Source: Meloidogyne chitwoodi
Taxonomy: Eukaryota; Nematoda; Chromadorea; Rhabditida; Meloidogynidae
DNA length: 64,000 bases
Direction: 5' to 3'
Assembly: GCA_015183035.1 (NCBI GenBank)
Contig: JACZZP010000014.1
Coordinates: 620,001-684,000, forward strand
Shown: positions 1-10,790 of the stretch, piece after piece
Position numbering within the stretch: position 1 is the stretch's first letter
Layout: each line of letters starts with the position of its first letter
The notes under the pieces: model-generated
What the model saw: the letters and a program-made list of their open reading frames with translations, nothing else
Told to the model about the DNA's origin: nothing
The model's database searches: none
Made by a program: the position numbers and the translations under genes

Positions 1-107
1 TTTATTATTCTTTTTAATATTTTTAATATTTTAATTATCTCTCTAATTTTATTTTAATTAATTAATTTTATTTATTATCAATTAATTTATATCAAAATTA
101 TTACAAA

Positions 108-387
108 ATGAATATTACTAGAAGACAAACTCCAAGTGAATTTCTCAAAAAAATTGTTGGAAAACCAGTTGTTGTAAAACTAAATTCTGGTGTTGATTAT
201 AGAGGCAAATTAATTTTTTAATTTTAATATTATTTATTTTTTAGGTATACTTTCTTGTCTTGATGGATTTATGAATATTGCATTAGAGCAAACAGAAGAA
301 TATAATGGTGGGCAATTAAAGGCAAAATATGGAGATGCATTTATTAGAGGAAATAATGTTCTTTATATAAGTACACAAAAACAGTAA
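108..387 (+). CDS. lsm-6: U6 snRNA-associated Sm-like protein LSm6
   Basis: Exons 108-204 and 245-387 give a 79-residue protein, the usual LSm6 length. It starts MNITRRQTPSEFLKKIVGKP and contains the Sm1 stretch VVKLNSGVDYRG, CLDGFMNIALE, and the Sm2 box FIRGNNVLYIS. LSm6 is part of the LSm1-7 ring (mRNA decay) and the LSm2-8 ring (U6 snRNP). The single 40-nt intron begins with GC rather than GT (GC-AG class) and is needed to restore the conserved RGILSCLDG join. The gene converges on the four-TM gene on the minus strand with about 180 bp between stop codons. Confidence 0.93.
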
Positions 388-567
388 AAAAAAAAGAGAT
401 TTTTTTGTAAAATTGACAGAAATTTTTGAATTTATACAAATTAATTTTTTAATCTTTTTTTTTTCATTTATTAATGTTGAATAAAGCTATTAGCTTGTGA
501 AGGCCTTTTAACCATTAAATTGGGATCTTAATATTTTAATTTTTTATAATATTTTAATTATTAATAT

Positions 568-1345
568 TTAAATACCTAAATGTGCAATTGCCGTAAATGA
601 GCTTCTTCGTCTTTTAAGTCGATTATAATTTTTAAGAAAATTAACACCTCTAACAACTAGAAATATTGTATAAAAAACTACTGTACTTACAAACATCATT
701 AAAACAATTAAAAAAACTTTAAATAAAGAACAATTTATAAAATAAATATTTAAAAAATTACCTAATCTTAAAGTTGTCGAAGCTTCTTCCTTTTAAATTT
801 AAAAATTAATAATTAAAAAAAAATAATAAGGATTTCTTACCTGGCTTACAACTTTTCTACCAGAAATTTTAGTTTTACCACGTTTTAATTTATTAATATT
901 ATTATCTAATTCATTAATTGGCTCATGTCTAACAACACCAATACTAACACCAAATACCTTAAAAAATATTTTAATTATTTTAAAATTAAAAATTACCGTT
1001 ACAAAAACTACAAGTAAAACACGAGCAATTATTGTTGGATAAAGTAATCTTTCTTTTCTTTTTTTTATACCAATAATCATTAAAAGAGAAGTAATTGTAA
1101 TTAATAAAGTAACAAAAGTTAATGAAGCATAAAAAACGACAAAATTATTCTAAAAATATTTAAAATATAAATAAATATTATTATAAAACTTGTCCTAATT
1201 GTGAATGTTCATTCATTTGACTCAAAGCAAAGGGAATAACAGCTGAAGAACAAATAACTTCAACAATTCCCATAATTTGTAAACCAGCCGTTACACGAAA
1301 GCAACAACATTGCCATTTCTCATGATTAGGATCAAATTCAAGCAT
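568..1345 (-). CDS. four-transmembrane protein of unknown function
   Basis: Five exons on the minus strand (1345-1190, 1149-997, 957-841, 789-762, 716-568) give a continuous 200-residue protein. It starts MLEFDPNHEKWQCCCFRV. Four hydrophobic segments are visible, at about residues 19-42, 53-79, 87-115 and 151-175. The N-terminus and the Arg/Lys-rich C-terminus (KNYNRLKRRRSS) lie outside the membrane. The Cys-rich start and 4-TM layout resemble nematode-expanded tetraspan families, but I do not recognise the family. The 39-nt third intron is in frame, so a read-through form is possible. Confidence 0.75.
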
Positions 1346-1359
1346 TTTTAATTATTTTA

Positions 1360-2460
1360 TTTTTTTAAGAAATAAATTTAGAAAAGTTTAAATATTTTTT
1401 AATTAATTAAATTATATAAAAAATTATTTTATTTAAAATGAATTTATTGGATATTTAAACAATTATTTTTGATATAAAAAAAAGAAATAATCATTTACAC
1501 AAATTATTTTAATTGGACCAATTTTTCCTTAAATTTTTAAATCTAAGACAATAAATTTAGCTGTTTAATGATGGGCTATAAAATAATATTAAAAGGACAA
1601 TCTAATAAAAATAAATAAATAACCAAATGCTTTAACTATTAATTCTTTTATTTTCTCTATCACACATCTCTCCTCTACCAATCATTTCAAAAAAAAATAT
1701 TTTTTTAAAAATCATTTTATTTACAACTTTTGGTGCAAAAAATGTTCTTATAGATTTTTATATTTTAATAGTGTCAGGCGGTTAGATTAAATATATCTCA
1801 TTTTAAAATAATAAACCAAAAATAAAAAAAGGAAAATATTAATTTTATTAAAAAAAATATATTTAATAAATATTTAATAAAATAATTAATAATTAAAAAA
1901 ACAAATTTTGAGCAAAATTTTATTTTAAAAAATTTAAACAAATATTTTAATAAAATATATACTTTTTTAGTTTATATATATATATTTAATCTTTACTATA
2001 AATAATCTAGATTTACTCTAAAAACTTTTATTTTAAAAATGTAATATGAGAACAGTTAAAAAGAAAAAAATATATAAATGATAAAATTTTCTAAAAACTG
2101 ATTGCTTTTAGTAAAAATAACAAATTACTAAAAGTACAAAATGCAAAGAAAAATTAGATATAACTCTATGAAATTAGTCTCCAAAATATTCTTTTCTCAT
2201 GTGTAAAAATAATTTTATTTAAAAGGTATATTTAATATGTGAAAAACAAAAGATATACAATAAAAATAAATAAAAATTTTAAGCTTGAGAAATAATTTTA
2301 ATATAAAAAATATAAATACGACACTCCAGATTCACAATTGCTTCTATTCCAAAATAATATCCAATCCCTGCAAAAATTAAAAGATATCTTAATCTATGAA
2401 ATATTCAATTAAAATTCAAATAATTTAATAAAATAAATTAAATGAAAAAGGAACACTCAA
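1360..2460. other. AT-rich intergenic stretch
   Basis: No open frame or splice-compatible exon chain is visible. The stretch is homopolymer-rich A/T sequence upstream of the minus-strand four-TM gene, so it may hold that gene's promoter. Confidence 0.4.
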
Positions 2461-2469
2461 AGAGCATTT

Positions 2470-2700
2470 TGTCCATTAGTTATATTTATTTATATTCTGA
2501 TGCATGATGATTTTGCCATAGGTTTTAGTAGCTATTGTTCAATACTGAAAGATTTTCCTTCTAAAAGTCATTTTGTCTAGTTTTGCCCTTGGACATTTTG
2601 TCATTAGTCATTTTGTGGAATATAATTTTTCTCAAAATGTCAGTCACCTAGTGGGACTAAATGTCAGTCACCCTAGTGGGATAAAATGAATATTTTTTAG
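2470..2700. repeat. degenerate outlying copies of the 25-bp satellite
   Basis: Two copies of the motif AATGTCAGTCACCTAGTGGGA lie at about 2636-2690. They are preceded by inverted fragments (CATTTTGTC, ATTTTGTCTAG) from about 2468. They belong to the same family as the main array at 3319-3890, about 0.6 kb downstream. Confidence 0.6.
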
Positions 2701-3318
2701 TATATATTTAAGTAATTAAATTAAATACTTTTGATTTGTAAAAATAATTTTTCAAAAAACTAAAACGAATTATTTAATATATTTGCCAGTAAAACTTTGC
2801 TTGTTTTTTCAATTTTATGTTTTGTTATTAATAAATTTAAATAAAATGCTTTAATTAACAAAATAATATTTTTATCTTTAATTTATTAATTATTCTTCAC
2901 CTGATTCGAGCTCGAAGAGTGTTGTCCTTTTCTTGATATAAAATAATTATTTAAATTATTATTAAAAAAATATTTTTAAAAAATTATATCAAGTGAAAAA
3001 AATCATATTTTAATAAATTTCAATAAAAATTTATTCTTCAGGCCTTGAATATTATGGAAAAAATTCAAAGCAAAATAAAGAACATAATTTATTTCTAACA
3101 AACATTCTTTTATTCTTGTTTTAATTAAAAAATCTCATATATGTATTTTAGAAAAAAATTTATTTTAATTTAAAACTTCATAAATGTTTTACTATAATTC
3201 TTATAAAATAAAATTTAAATTATAAAAGTTAATATGTTTCTCTTTTGATAAATTAAATATTGTGGCCCTCGACACCAGCGATTACATGGCCAGAATATTC
3301 TTCAAACAACTATCGAGA

Positions 3319-3890
3319 CAAAATGTCAGTCACCTTAGTGGGACAAAATGTCAGTCACATTAGTGGGACAAAATGTCAGTCACCCTGACGGGACAAAATG
3401 TCAGTCACCTTAGTGGGACAAAATGTCAGTCACCTTAGTGGGACAAAATGTCAGTCACCCTGACGGGATAAAATATCAGTCATACTAGCGGGACAAAATG
3501 TCAGTCACACTAGCGGGACAAAATGTCAGACAACTGACGGGACAAAATGTCAGACAACTGACGGGACAAAATGTCAGACAACTGACGGGAAATGTCAGAC
3601 AACTGACGGGACAAAATGTCAGTCACCTTAGTGGGACAAAATGTCAGTCACCCTGACGGGACAAAATGTCAGTCACCTAGCTGGACAAAATGTTAGTCAC
3701 ACTAGCGGGACAAAATGTCAGTCACACTAGTGGGACAAAATGTCAGTAACCTTAGTGGGATAAAATGTTAGCAACCCTAGTGGGACAAAAAGTCAGAAAC
3801 CTAGCGGGACAAAACGTCAGAAACCTAGCGGGACAAAACGTCAGTAATTCTAGCGGGACAAAACGTCAGTAACTCTAGTGGAAAATATAA
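3319..3890. repeat. 25-bp tandem satellite array (GGGACAAAATGTCAGTCAC unit)
   Basis: About 23 near-identical units of 24-25 bp run head to tail. The core is GGGACAAAATGTCAGTCAC followed by a variable CTTAGT, CTGACG or ACTAGC spacer. A 24-bp subvariant (CAGACAACTGAC spacer) forms its own block at about 3520-3610. That block pattern suggests local duplication. The 3' end decays into AACGTCAG variants. Confidence 0.95.
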
Positions 3891-4276
3891 AACAAACTGG
3901 CGGAGCACATGTTGAACAACACCATTCGATCCAGCTCGTCGAGAAGATTCAAATAGTATGTCTTTTTGCATCGTAAATGTTTTCCAAAAATCAATTATTT
4001 TTATAATAAAATAATATTTTTTATAGTTTATAATTAGACAGTATCAAAAATATAATCGATTTTTACAAAGAAATAAAAAATATAATCTAAAAAAATTTTT
4101 TATTAGGAGACAGTATCGCGGCATTGCGGGGGAAAAAAGATGTGTCGTCGGTATCGTTATCCATTTTTTAAATCACAAATTAATTGACTAGTTTCGCCCA
4201 AAAATTTTTCTTCTTTTATTCCCATAGGTAGTGGTTAGTTAGAAAATTCCTTTTCAAGAAAACACGTTAATTCAAA

Positions 4277-5030
4277 TTTTATCCCATATTTTCTAATAAA
4301 TCCTTTTACTTTACTGCCGAGAAGTGCTTTCAAAACAGTTAACACTATTATCAGAATGATTATGTTATCTCTTAAGTACTTTACACAGCAACATAAAATA
4401 TTAGAACATTAACGAATAACTTTATTAGAAGATGGGGATTTTGTTTTAGTGTTCATTTTTGTTAGAATGATTATAAAGTAAAGATTTGAATTATTTCACC
4501 TTAAATACTCTGATACATTATTTGATATATTAAGCTTCACTTACTTAAAGATAATTCATCTGAATGTATAATAAATTTTGCTCATATACTCACAAAAGAA
4601 GAGAAGCATTGTAAAAGAGGAGGAGGAGGGGAGAAGAGGAGAGGATATGCATCCTCCTCCGAATGCATATCCTCTCAACTTCCCACCTTCTTTTACAATG
4701 CTTCTCTTCTTTTGTGAGTATATGAGCAAAATTTATTATACATTCAATGAATTATCTTTAAGTAAGTGAAGCTTAATATATCAAATAATGTAACAGAGTA
4801 TTTAAGGTGAAATAATTCAAATCTTTATTTTATAATCATTCTAACAAAAATGAACACTAAAACAAAATCCCCATCTTCTAATAAAGTTATTCGTTAATGT
4901 TCTAATATTTTATGTTGCTGTGTAAAGTACTTAAGAGATAACATAATCATTCTGATAATAGTGTTAAGTTTTGAAAGCACTTCTCGGCAGTAAAGTAAAA
5001 GGACTTATTAGAAAATATGAGATAAAAAAA
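4277..5030. mobile_element. 754-bp palindromic foldback element, copy A
   Basis: Left and right halves are inverted copies around position 4653/4654, so coordinates pair to a sum of 9307. For example CTCATATACT at 4581 pairs with AGTATATGAG ending at 4726. Similarity runs to the outer TTTATC...GATAAA ends. The only central spacer is the asymmetric purine/pyrimidine block around GATATGCATCCTCC and GAATGCATATCC. Two ORF-like frames here come from the palindrome and are not called genes. The element is a sister of the palindrome at 5290-6225. Confidence 0.85.
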
Positions 5031-5289
5031 TATTTATTGTAAGAGGGAATTAGTCACCCAAGGGTAAAGAGCAATTTCCAATATATTCTATGTACGCTAT
5101 TTCACTTCTCATAACATATATTTATCCGCCCATTATTATTCTCATATTTACACATTTCTCCGTTATATGGGTTCAGTCAGAAGAGTTCAATTGATGAGCT
5201 CAATCAAAGTTAGGGTGGTTCTCGCTTCTATTATTATCCAATATACTTAATCTTGAAAAATTATTTTAAAGATATGTGGAAAAGTTTGA

Positions 5290-6225
5290 AAAATTATGAC
5301 TATATTTGTAAAAATATTTGAAATCTTTTGAAAAATTATTTAGAAAATTTTTTAAACAAATTGAACTTCTTTGTAAGAGCATTAATCATATTTTTTAAAT
5401 CCATTTTCGTCAAGATGCTTTACGATCGGATGTGCTTTCAAAATAATACACTATTATCGGGATTTAGGTTTATCACTAAAGGATTTTACAGAGCAACATA
5501 AAGTATCAGAACATTCATAAATAACTTTACTTAAAGAAGAAAAATTTATTTTAAATTCATTTTGATTAGGATCAAAAATTAATGATTAAAATTATTTCAC
5601 CTCAAATATTCTGAACTCATCATTTGATATATTAAGATCATACTAAAAGTCATTCATCTAATGCATAAAAAATTGCTCGATACTCACAAGAGGAGAAGAA
5701 TTGTGAAAGGGAGTAGGAGGAAAAGAGGAGAGGATAAGCACCCTACTCCGAATGCTTATCCTCTCCTCATCTTCCTCTTTCACAATTCTTATCCTCTTGT
5801 GAGTATAGGAGAATTCTTAAGATATATCTTTACGATGCGGAGCTTAATATATCAAATGATGAGTTCAGAATATTTAAGGTGAAATCATTTTAATCATTAA
5901 TTTTTGATCAATCTAATAAAATGAATTTAAAATAAATTTTTCTTCTTCAAGTAAAGTTATTCATGAATGTTCTGATACTTTATGTTGCTCTGTAAAATCC
6001 TTTAGTGGTAAACCTAAATCCCGATAATAGTGTATTATTTTGAAAGCACATCTCGATCGTAAATTACAAACGACTTACTTGACGAAAATGGATTTAAAAA
6101 ATATGATTTATGCTCTCACAAAGAGAAGAAATTCAATAACGTTATGTAATCTTTTCATTTTATTTCAAAATTTTATCAAATAATTTTTAATAAGATTTCA
6201 AATATCTTTCCAAATAATTGTTCAA
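5290..6225. mobile_element. long palindromic foldback element, copy B
   Basis: Inverted halves pair around position 5746 (CCATTTTCGT at 5401 pairs with ACGAAAATGG ending at 6091). The best-conserved part is about 5358-6139. Weaker pairing (AATATTTGAAATCTT) extends outward to about 5290 and 6225. Copy A shares the same order of landmarks: GTGCTTTCAAAA, CACTATTATC, AGAACATT, and a centre of GGATAAGCA...TGCTTATCC. The two are therefore diverged members of one family. No transposase is encoded. Confidence 0.8.
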
Positions 6226-7157
6226 AAATGTGTCCCCCTACTCTGGCACACGTTACAGTTATTTGTTTTTCTAGTAAATGCTTCACTCCGAACCTACTTG
6301 TCAACTTGTAGACGCAAAGATGTAGATTGAGGAATTTGAATGATCAAAACACAATTAATTGAATTTCGTGAACATTAGAAAAAAGAAGGATTTGAAAGTA
6401 AACTAAAGGATAATATAAAATTTATTTTACAAATAATAATACTGCATTCAAAAAAGCATACAAATAATTAATCACACAATAAAAACAAATAGGAATGAAA
6501 ATCTCTAATATAATTGAGTATGTGTTTGTAAGTTCGGGTTTCTATAGTAAACTGATTTAGAGGAAGAGAAAATTGCGCTTTTGTATTGACTAACGTTGTA
6601 TATTATACAAGCAGAATATTTTGATAAATTTTTTTGAGGAACTTTTAAACCACCTATCCATCAACATCAGAAGCCACCACTGCAGCACGGCATAAAGCCA
6701 CAACCGCAGCAGTGCTCCAGCCTTGGCAACCACCACCTCCTCAACAAAACTTATCAAAATATTTTGCTTGTATAATATACAACGTTAGTCAATACAAAAG
6801 CGCAATTTTCTCTTCCTCTAAATCAGTTTACTATAGAAACCCGAACTTACAAACACACACTCAATTATATTAGATTTTCATTCCTATTTGTTTTTATTGT
6901 GTGATTAATTATTTGTATGCTTTTTCGAATGCAGTATTATTAAATTTGTAAAATAAATTTTATATTATCCTTTAGTTTACTTTCAAATCCTTCTTTTTTC
7001 TAATGTTCACGAAATTCAATTAATTGTGTTTTGATCATTCAAATTACTCAATCTACATCTTTGCGTCCTACAAGTTGACAAGTAGGTTTGGAGTGAAGCA
7101 TTTACCAGAAAACAAATAACTAACATCACAGGGTGACCAGAGTAGGGGGACACATTT
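6226..7157. mobile_element. 932-bp palindromic element with TGTCCCCCTACTCTGG ends
   Basis: The ends TGTCCCCCTACTCTGG (6231) and CCAGAGTAGGGGGACA (ending 7152) are perfect inverted copies, and the arms pair around 6691/6692 through hundreds of bases. The unpaired centre at about 6650-6730 contains AAGCCACAACCGCAGCAGTG. That segment is also found in the dispersed repeats at 21.7 kb and 56.1 kb. The element abuts foldback copy B. It has no coding capacity. Confidence 0.85.
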
Positions 7158-7228
7158 TATTTTATTTTAACTTTTTTAAACTTTATATTTTTAAACTATT
7201 TAATGCTATAGCCTATTCAATTCTGTAT

Positions 7229-7500
7229 TGCGGGGCGTTTGAGGGCCAAAGGCCCTCAAACGCCGGTGGGTTGCCCACCACTTCTGATCTACCACTTCTT
7301 ACTCACACAACTTTCAAACTTAAGCGAGGCGTATGAGGGCCAAAGGCCCTCAAACGCCGGTGGGTTGCCCACCACTTCTGATCTACCACTTCTTACTCAC
7401 ACAACTTTCAAACTTAAGCGAGGCGTATGAGGGCCAAAGGCCCTCAAACGCCGGTGGGTTGCCCACCACTTCTGACCCTACCACAACTTCTTACTCACAC
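7229..7500. repeat. 94-bp tandem repeat with a perfect hairpin in each unit, three copies
   Basis: Units start at about 7229, 7323 and 7417. Each has the 13-bp inverted repeat GCGTTTGAGGGCC / GGCCCTCAAACGC (GCGTATGAGGGCC in units 2 and 3), followed by GGTGGGTTGCCCACC. It ends in CACTTCTTACTCACACAACT. The third unit carries a small indel. GC content is far above its surroundings. Overlapping open frames here simply read through the repeat. Confidence 0.9.
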
Positions 7501-7682
7501 AACTTTCAACCTTTTAGTTACACCGGGCAATTCAATTGTGACAAAAAAGAAAGGATAAAGACACCGACGACGCCTCCTTTTTCCCCTGCGATGCCCGCGA
7601 CGCTGCCTGGCTACAAATAATTTTAGTATCAAAACAATAAATTATAATTATATATTAAATATCTTACATAAATTTAATTTTA

Positions 7683-10140
7683 TTAATTAGACCAATCAAA
7701 AGAAGCTGCCGATATTAGGAACTGCGACACATCACAGCCGCTGTTGGTAGTGCAGTAGAAGTTTGATGACGATGATAAATTGTTTGAGGAGGAGGTTGAT
7801 GTAGCTGCAAATGATGTGTAGGTGGTTGTGGCATGAGTAGCGGCCGATGATTGTTGTTGTACAGTTGCAGCAGCAGCCATCATTGAAGGATTCATTTGTT
7901 TTTGATGCTAAATTCAAGAAAAATTGTATAAATTAAAAAATATAATTTTGAAAAAACCAAGGTTAGCAGCATTATAATACGCCATTGTAGTTTTGTTAAT
8001 TGCTGTTGTTGCGATTGTTGCTGTGTTGTTTGAGAAAAACCAGACGTTGTAGAATTATTAATGATGTTGCAGTTTGAAGATAACTAGACGAAGATGTTGC
8101 ATTGGTCAAAGTCACGCTGCTGTTGTTGTTGTGATCTATAATCATGAGACAAATGCTGAGCTGCTGTACTGATAGAAGTAAAAAGTGAGCGGTGACGCTT
8201 GAGCTTGTTGTCCTCATACTTGGTATTGTGTTGATTACATTTGCAGAGTCTTTTAACATTGAGCGATCCATCTTAAAAATAAAATTAAAAAATTATCTAA
8301 AAAAATGTTACCTCAACAGAAGAAATGTGCTTTGTTGACCATGCACCGTTTAATAACGACGCGGCCAAAGGAATCCCATTTTTTGCATCGAATTGAAAGC
8401 CAAATTGATAATTAATGGCAATATTTGGAATTGCTTGAGGAAGTAAATCACCCGTCGCGAATTCCAATTTTTTATCAACTTAATTATTTTTAAACTTTAA
8501 AATTTTTTATTGAAAATAACATACAATCAAAGGCATCAGCAGCGAGAGTATCGTGCATCTGAGATATTTGTTGCTGAAAAAATTCCACAGATGAAACAGT
8601 ACTCAATAGTTTTGTTTGCGCAATATTAGAAGAATTTTGTGATGTCAAATGTTATTGCTGATTGCTTCGTAGAGAATGCTGCTGCTTGTGACCAATTTGA
8701 TTTTGAGGCTGTTGCATAAGGCCAATTGCGTTTTTTAACTGATTAGTGTACTACTGATTGACAGACATCGAATGAGCAGCAGATGCGCCAAAAGAATCAG
8801 CTGGCGTCCTCGCAATAGCAGCAGTTGATATTGATTCGTAATGAGCTTGAATTAGAGACAACTGTTTGACCACCATTACCCATGGCCTGATAATAAAATA
8901 ATTTAAAATTATAAAAATTTTAATTAACCGTGAGAATTCAACCGAAGCATCAGATGATGAGTTTATATCAGAAAATTGTTGCATCATTGTGGTTGCTGTG
9001 AAGGAGGTGGTGGGTGCTGTGAAGGAGGTGGTTGGTGCTGTGAAGGTGGTTGAATATTTGAAGCGGCCACAGATGCAAAAGTTTTAGTTTTTGGCGGTTG
9101 TTCAATAGCAATTGCTGTTGCATTAGCATTTGTACCAAGAATTAAAATGCTGTTATTATGCTCTAACAATGGCCAACTCAAAGTGTTTACTGCTGGAGAC
9201 TGCGCCATTGAAGATGAAGTAATAATTAAATTGTTAACAGTGTCGGCAGATTTTAAGGTTGATGGCTCGTAGACGCGTGGCCCAATTTTCTATAATATCA
9301 ACACTTTATTTTATTATAAAAAGTTAAAACCTATTGTTCATTTTCATTGTTCGCAGAATTTCGTGCTTTAGTAGCTTGTGTCTCTACACCAGCAGTAAAT
9401 GTTCCAATAGAAAAGCTAGCAACATCCGCTTTTTCACCAACAATGCTGCTAGTCCATTTGCCACAATTGACGTCATTCGTTTTCCAATCATTTACTTTAT
9501 TCCTTGTTCTGCTTGCTGAACTAACCTCATTACAATCACGACGAAAATTCTCTAAAAAATAAAACGTAATAAAATAAATTGCCATAACAAAACTATTATT
9601 TAATTATCTAAAAAGAATTTTGTTTTTCTAAGGACTTGGAAGAAAAACTGTTTTAGATGCTCTATTTGAATTAAAAAAGTAAAATTATACAACCTCGTTG
9701 TGAGTCTCCTCTGCGTCCACCGCCTCATAAGATGTAATAACTGCTGATTTGGATTGTTGTATTTGCTGTCCAGTTGTGTATGTCCCAGAATTCAACGCTA
9801 CTGCCGATGTCTTAATTGACTGATTGCGTACATTTGAACCTTGATGACTCCATAGAACAAACTCATCAGGTTTATCCAGCAACGACACGGTTGTTTCAAC
9901 ACAACCTTCGCTGTCAATGAGTGAACTTCAGCCACAGATTGTGTGCAATTTGTAAGCTCAATAACCTAGATGTTTTTAATTAATCGACATTATATATAAA
10001 GATAAACCTTTTCAAGTCTTTTATGTGAAGCAGCATCGTTATTAAATATTGACGTCCCGGAAAAGAAATTCTGCAAATCTTAATTGTTTATTTGTCGCTA
10101 ATATCGGCTTTTGAATATCTGGTCATCACCCAACTCTGAA
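7683..10140 (-). pseudogene. decayed lingerer/UBAP2-like gene
   Basis: Minus-strand coding-like blocks are separated by short introns but broken many times. The 5' block (about 10060-9880) reads KRLEKVIELTNCTQSVAE, a frameshift near 9925, then EGCVETTVSLLDKPDEF. That is the pattern of the UBA domain of lingerer/UBAP2 proteins. A later block (about 8460-8340) reads LPQAIPNIAINYQFGFQFDA, resembling the conserved C-terminal motif of that family. Two former Gln codons in a Gln-rich stretch are now stops (TAG at 8753-8751, TAA at 8654-8652), and the 8271-7996 block changes frame. The decay is visible directly; the family name is inference. A living gene with errors in the sequence cannot be excluded. 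Confidence 0.5.
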
Positions 10141-10261
10141 AATGATATAAAGGTTATTTTATTTATTTTGAGATATAAATGTAAAAGAAGGTACTGGACG
10201 GTCAATAATGTTTTAAAAATTGTCTAAATAATGATAGGGAAATATCCTAGAGGCTAATGTC

Positions 10262-10687
10262 TCAACATAAATCAATATGAGAGAACGCGACCTTCTCTCT
10301 GGGAAAAAACATAAAAATAAAAAGAAGGTTAATGGAAATATTGGAATGTTTATAAATTAAAGAAGGAAAATGTTTGATGGGGTCAAAAAGCAAAGGGAAT
10401 AGAAAGCATAGAAATTTAATACTATTTTCTTTTTCTTTACGCCAAAAGAGCAAAATTTTACGTTTAGCCTCCTCACAGGGCTGGGTTGGAATAGGAAAAG
10501 TTCGAAATACATAGTAGTAATAAATATTTTCGTGACATTTTTGAAGTAGGTCATTAGGCATAGGGCTACAATCATGCAAAATTTGAAAAATTTTGACTGG
10601 AATTTTTCCTTTAAAATGTTCAGAGGCAAATGTCTCGGAAAATCGGCCGTGGACTCTACGGCGTGGAGGCAGCTGAGATCGCCCTAT
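10262..10687 (-). other. unrecognised open stretch, possible gene remnant
   Basis: An open minus-strand frame of about 140 codons includes MHDCSPMPNDLLQKCHENIY and PTQPCEEAKRKILLFWR. No start, splice pattern or domain can be assigned. It lies between the pseudogene and the VRK kinase, with base composition less AT-rich than typical spacer. It may be a fragment of a mobile or decayed gene. Confidence 0.25.
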
Positions 10688-10790
10688 AAAAATTTTTAAG
10701 CAAGAAATTTTTTTAGAATTTACTTTTATTTTTAATTTTAAGGTTCTAATTTGTTAAAAAACTTAATATTATATTTTATATAATAAAGAG

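Noticed and set aside
3319..3890. CRISPR-like repeat-spacer array
   Set aside because: Units abut with no unique spacers and the genome is eukaryotic; it is a satellite.
4578..4769. Open frame of 63 codons
   Set aside because: It spans the centre of palindrome A and exists only because of the inverted repeat; no start context or splice partners.
7133..7620. Overlapping open frames with repeated GQRPSNAGGLP
   Set aside because: They read through the 94-bp tandem hairpin repeats; the repetition is of DNA origin.
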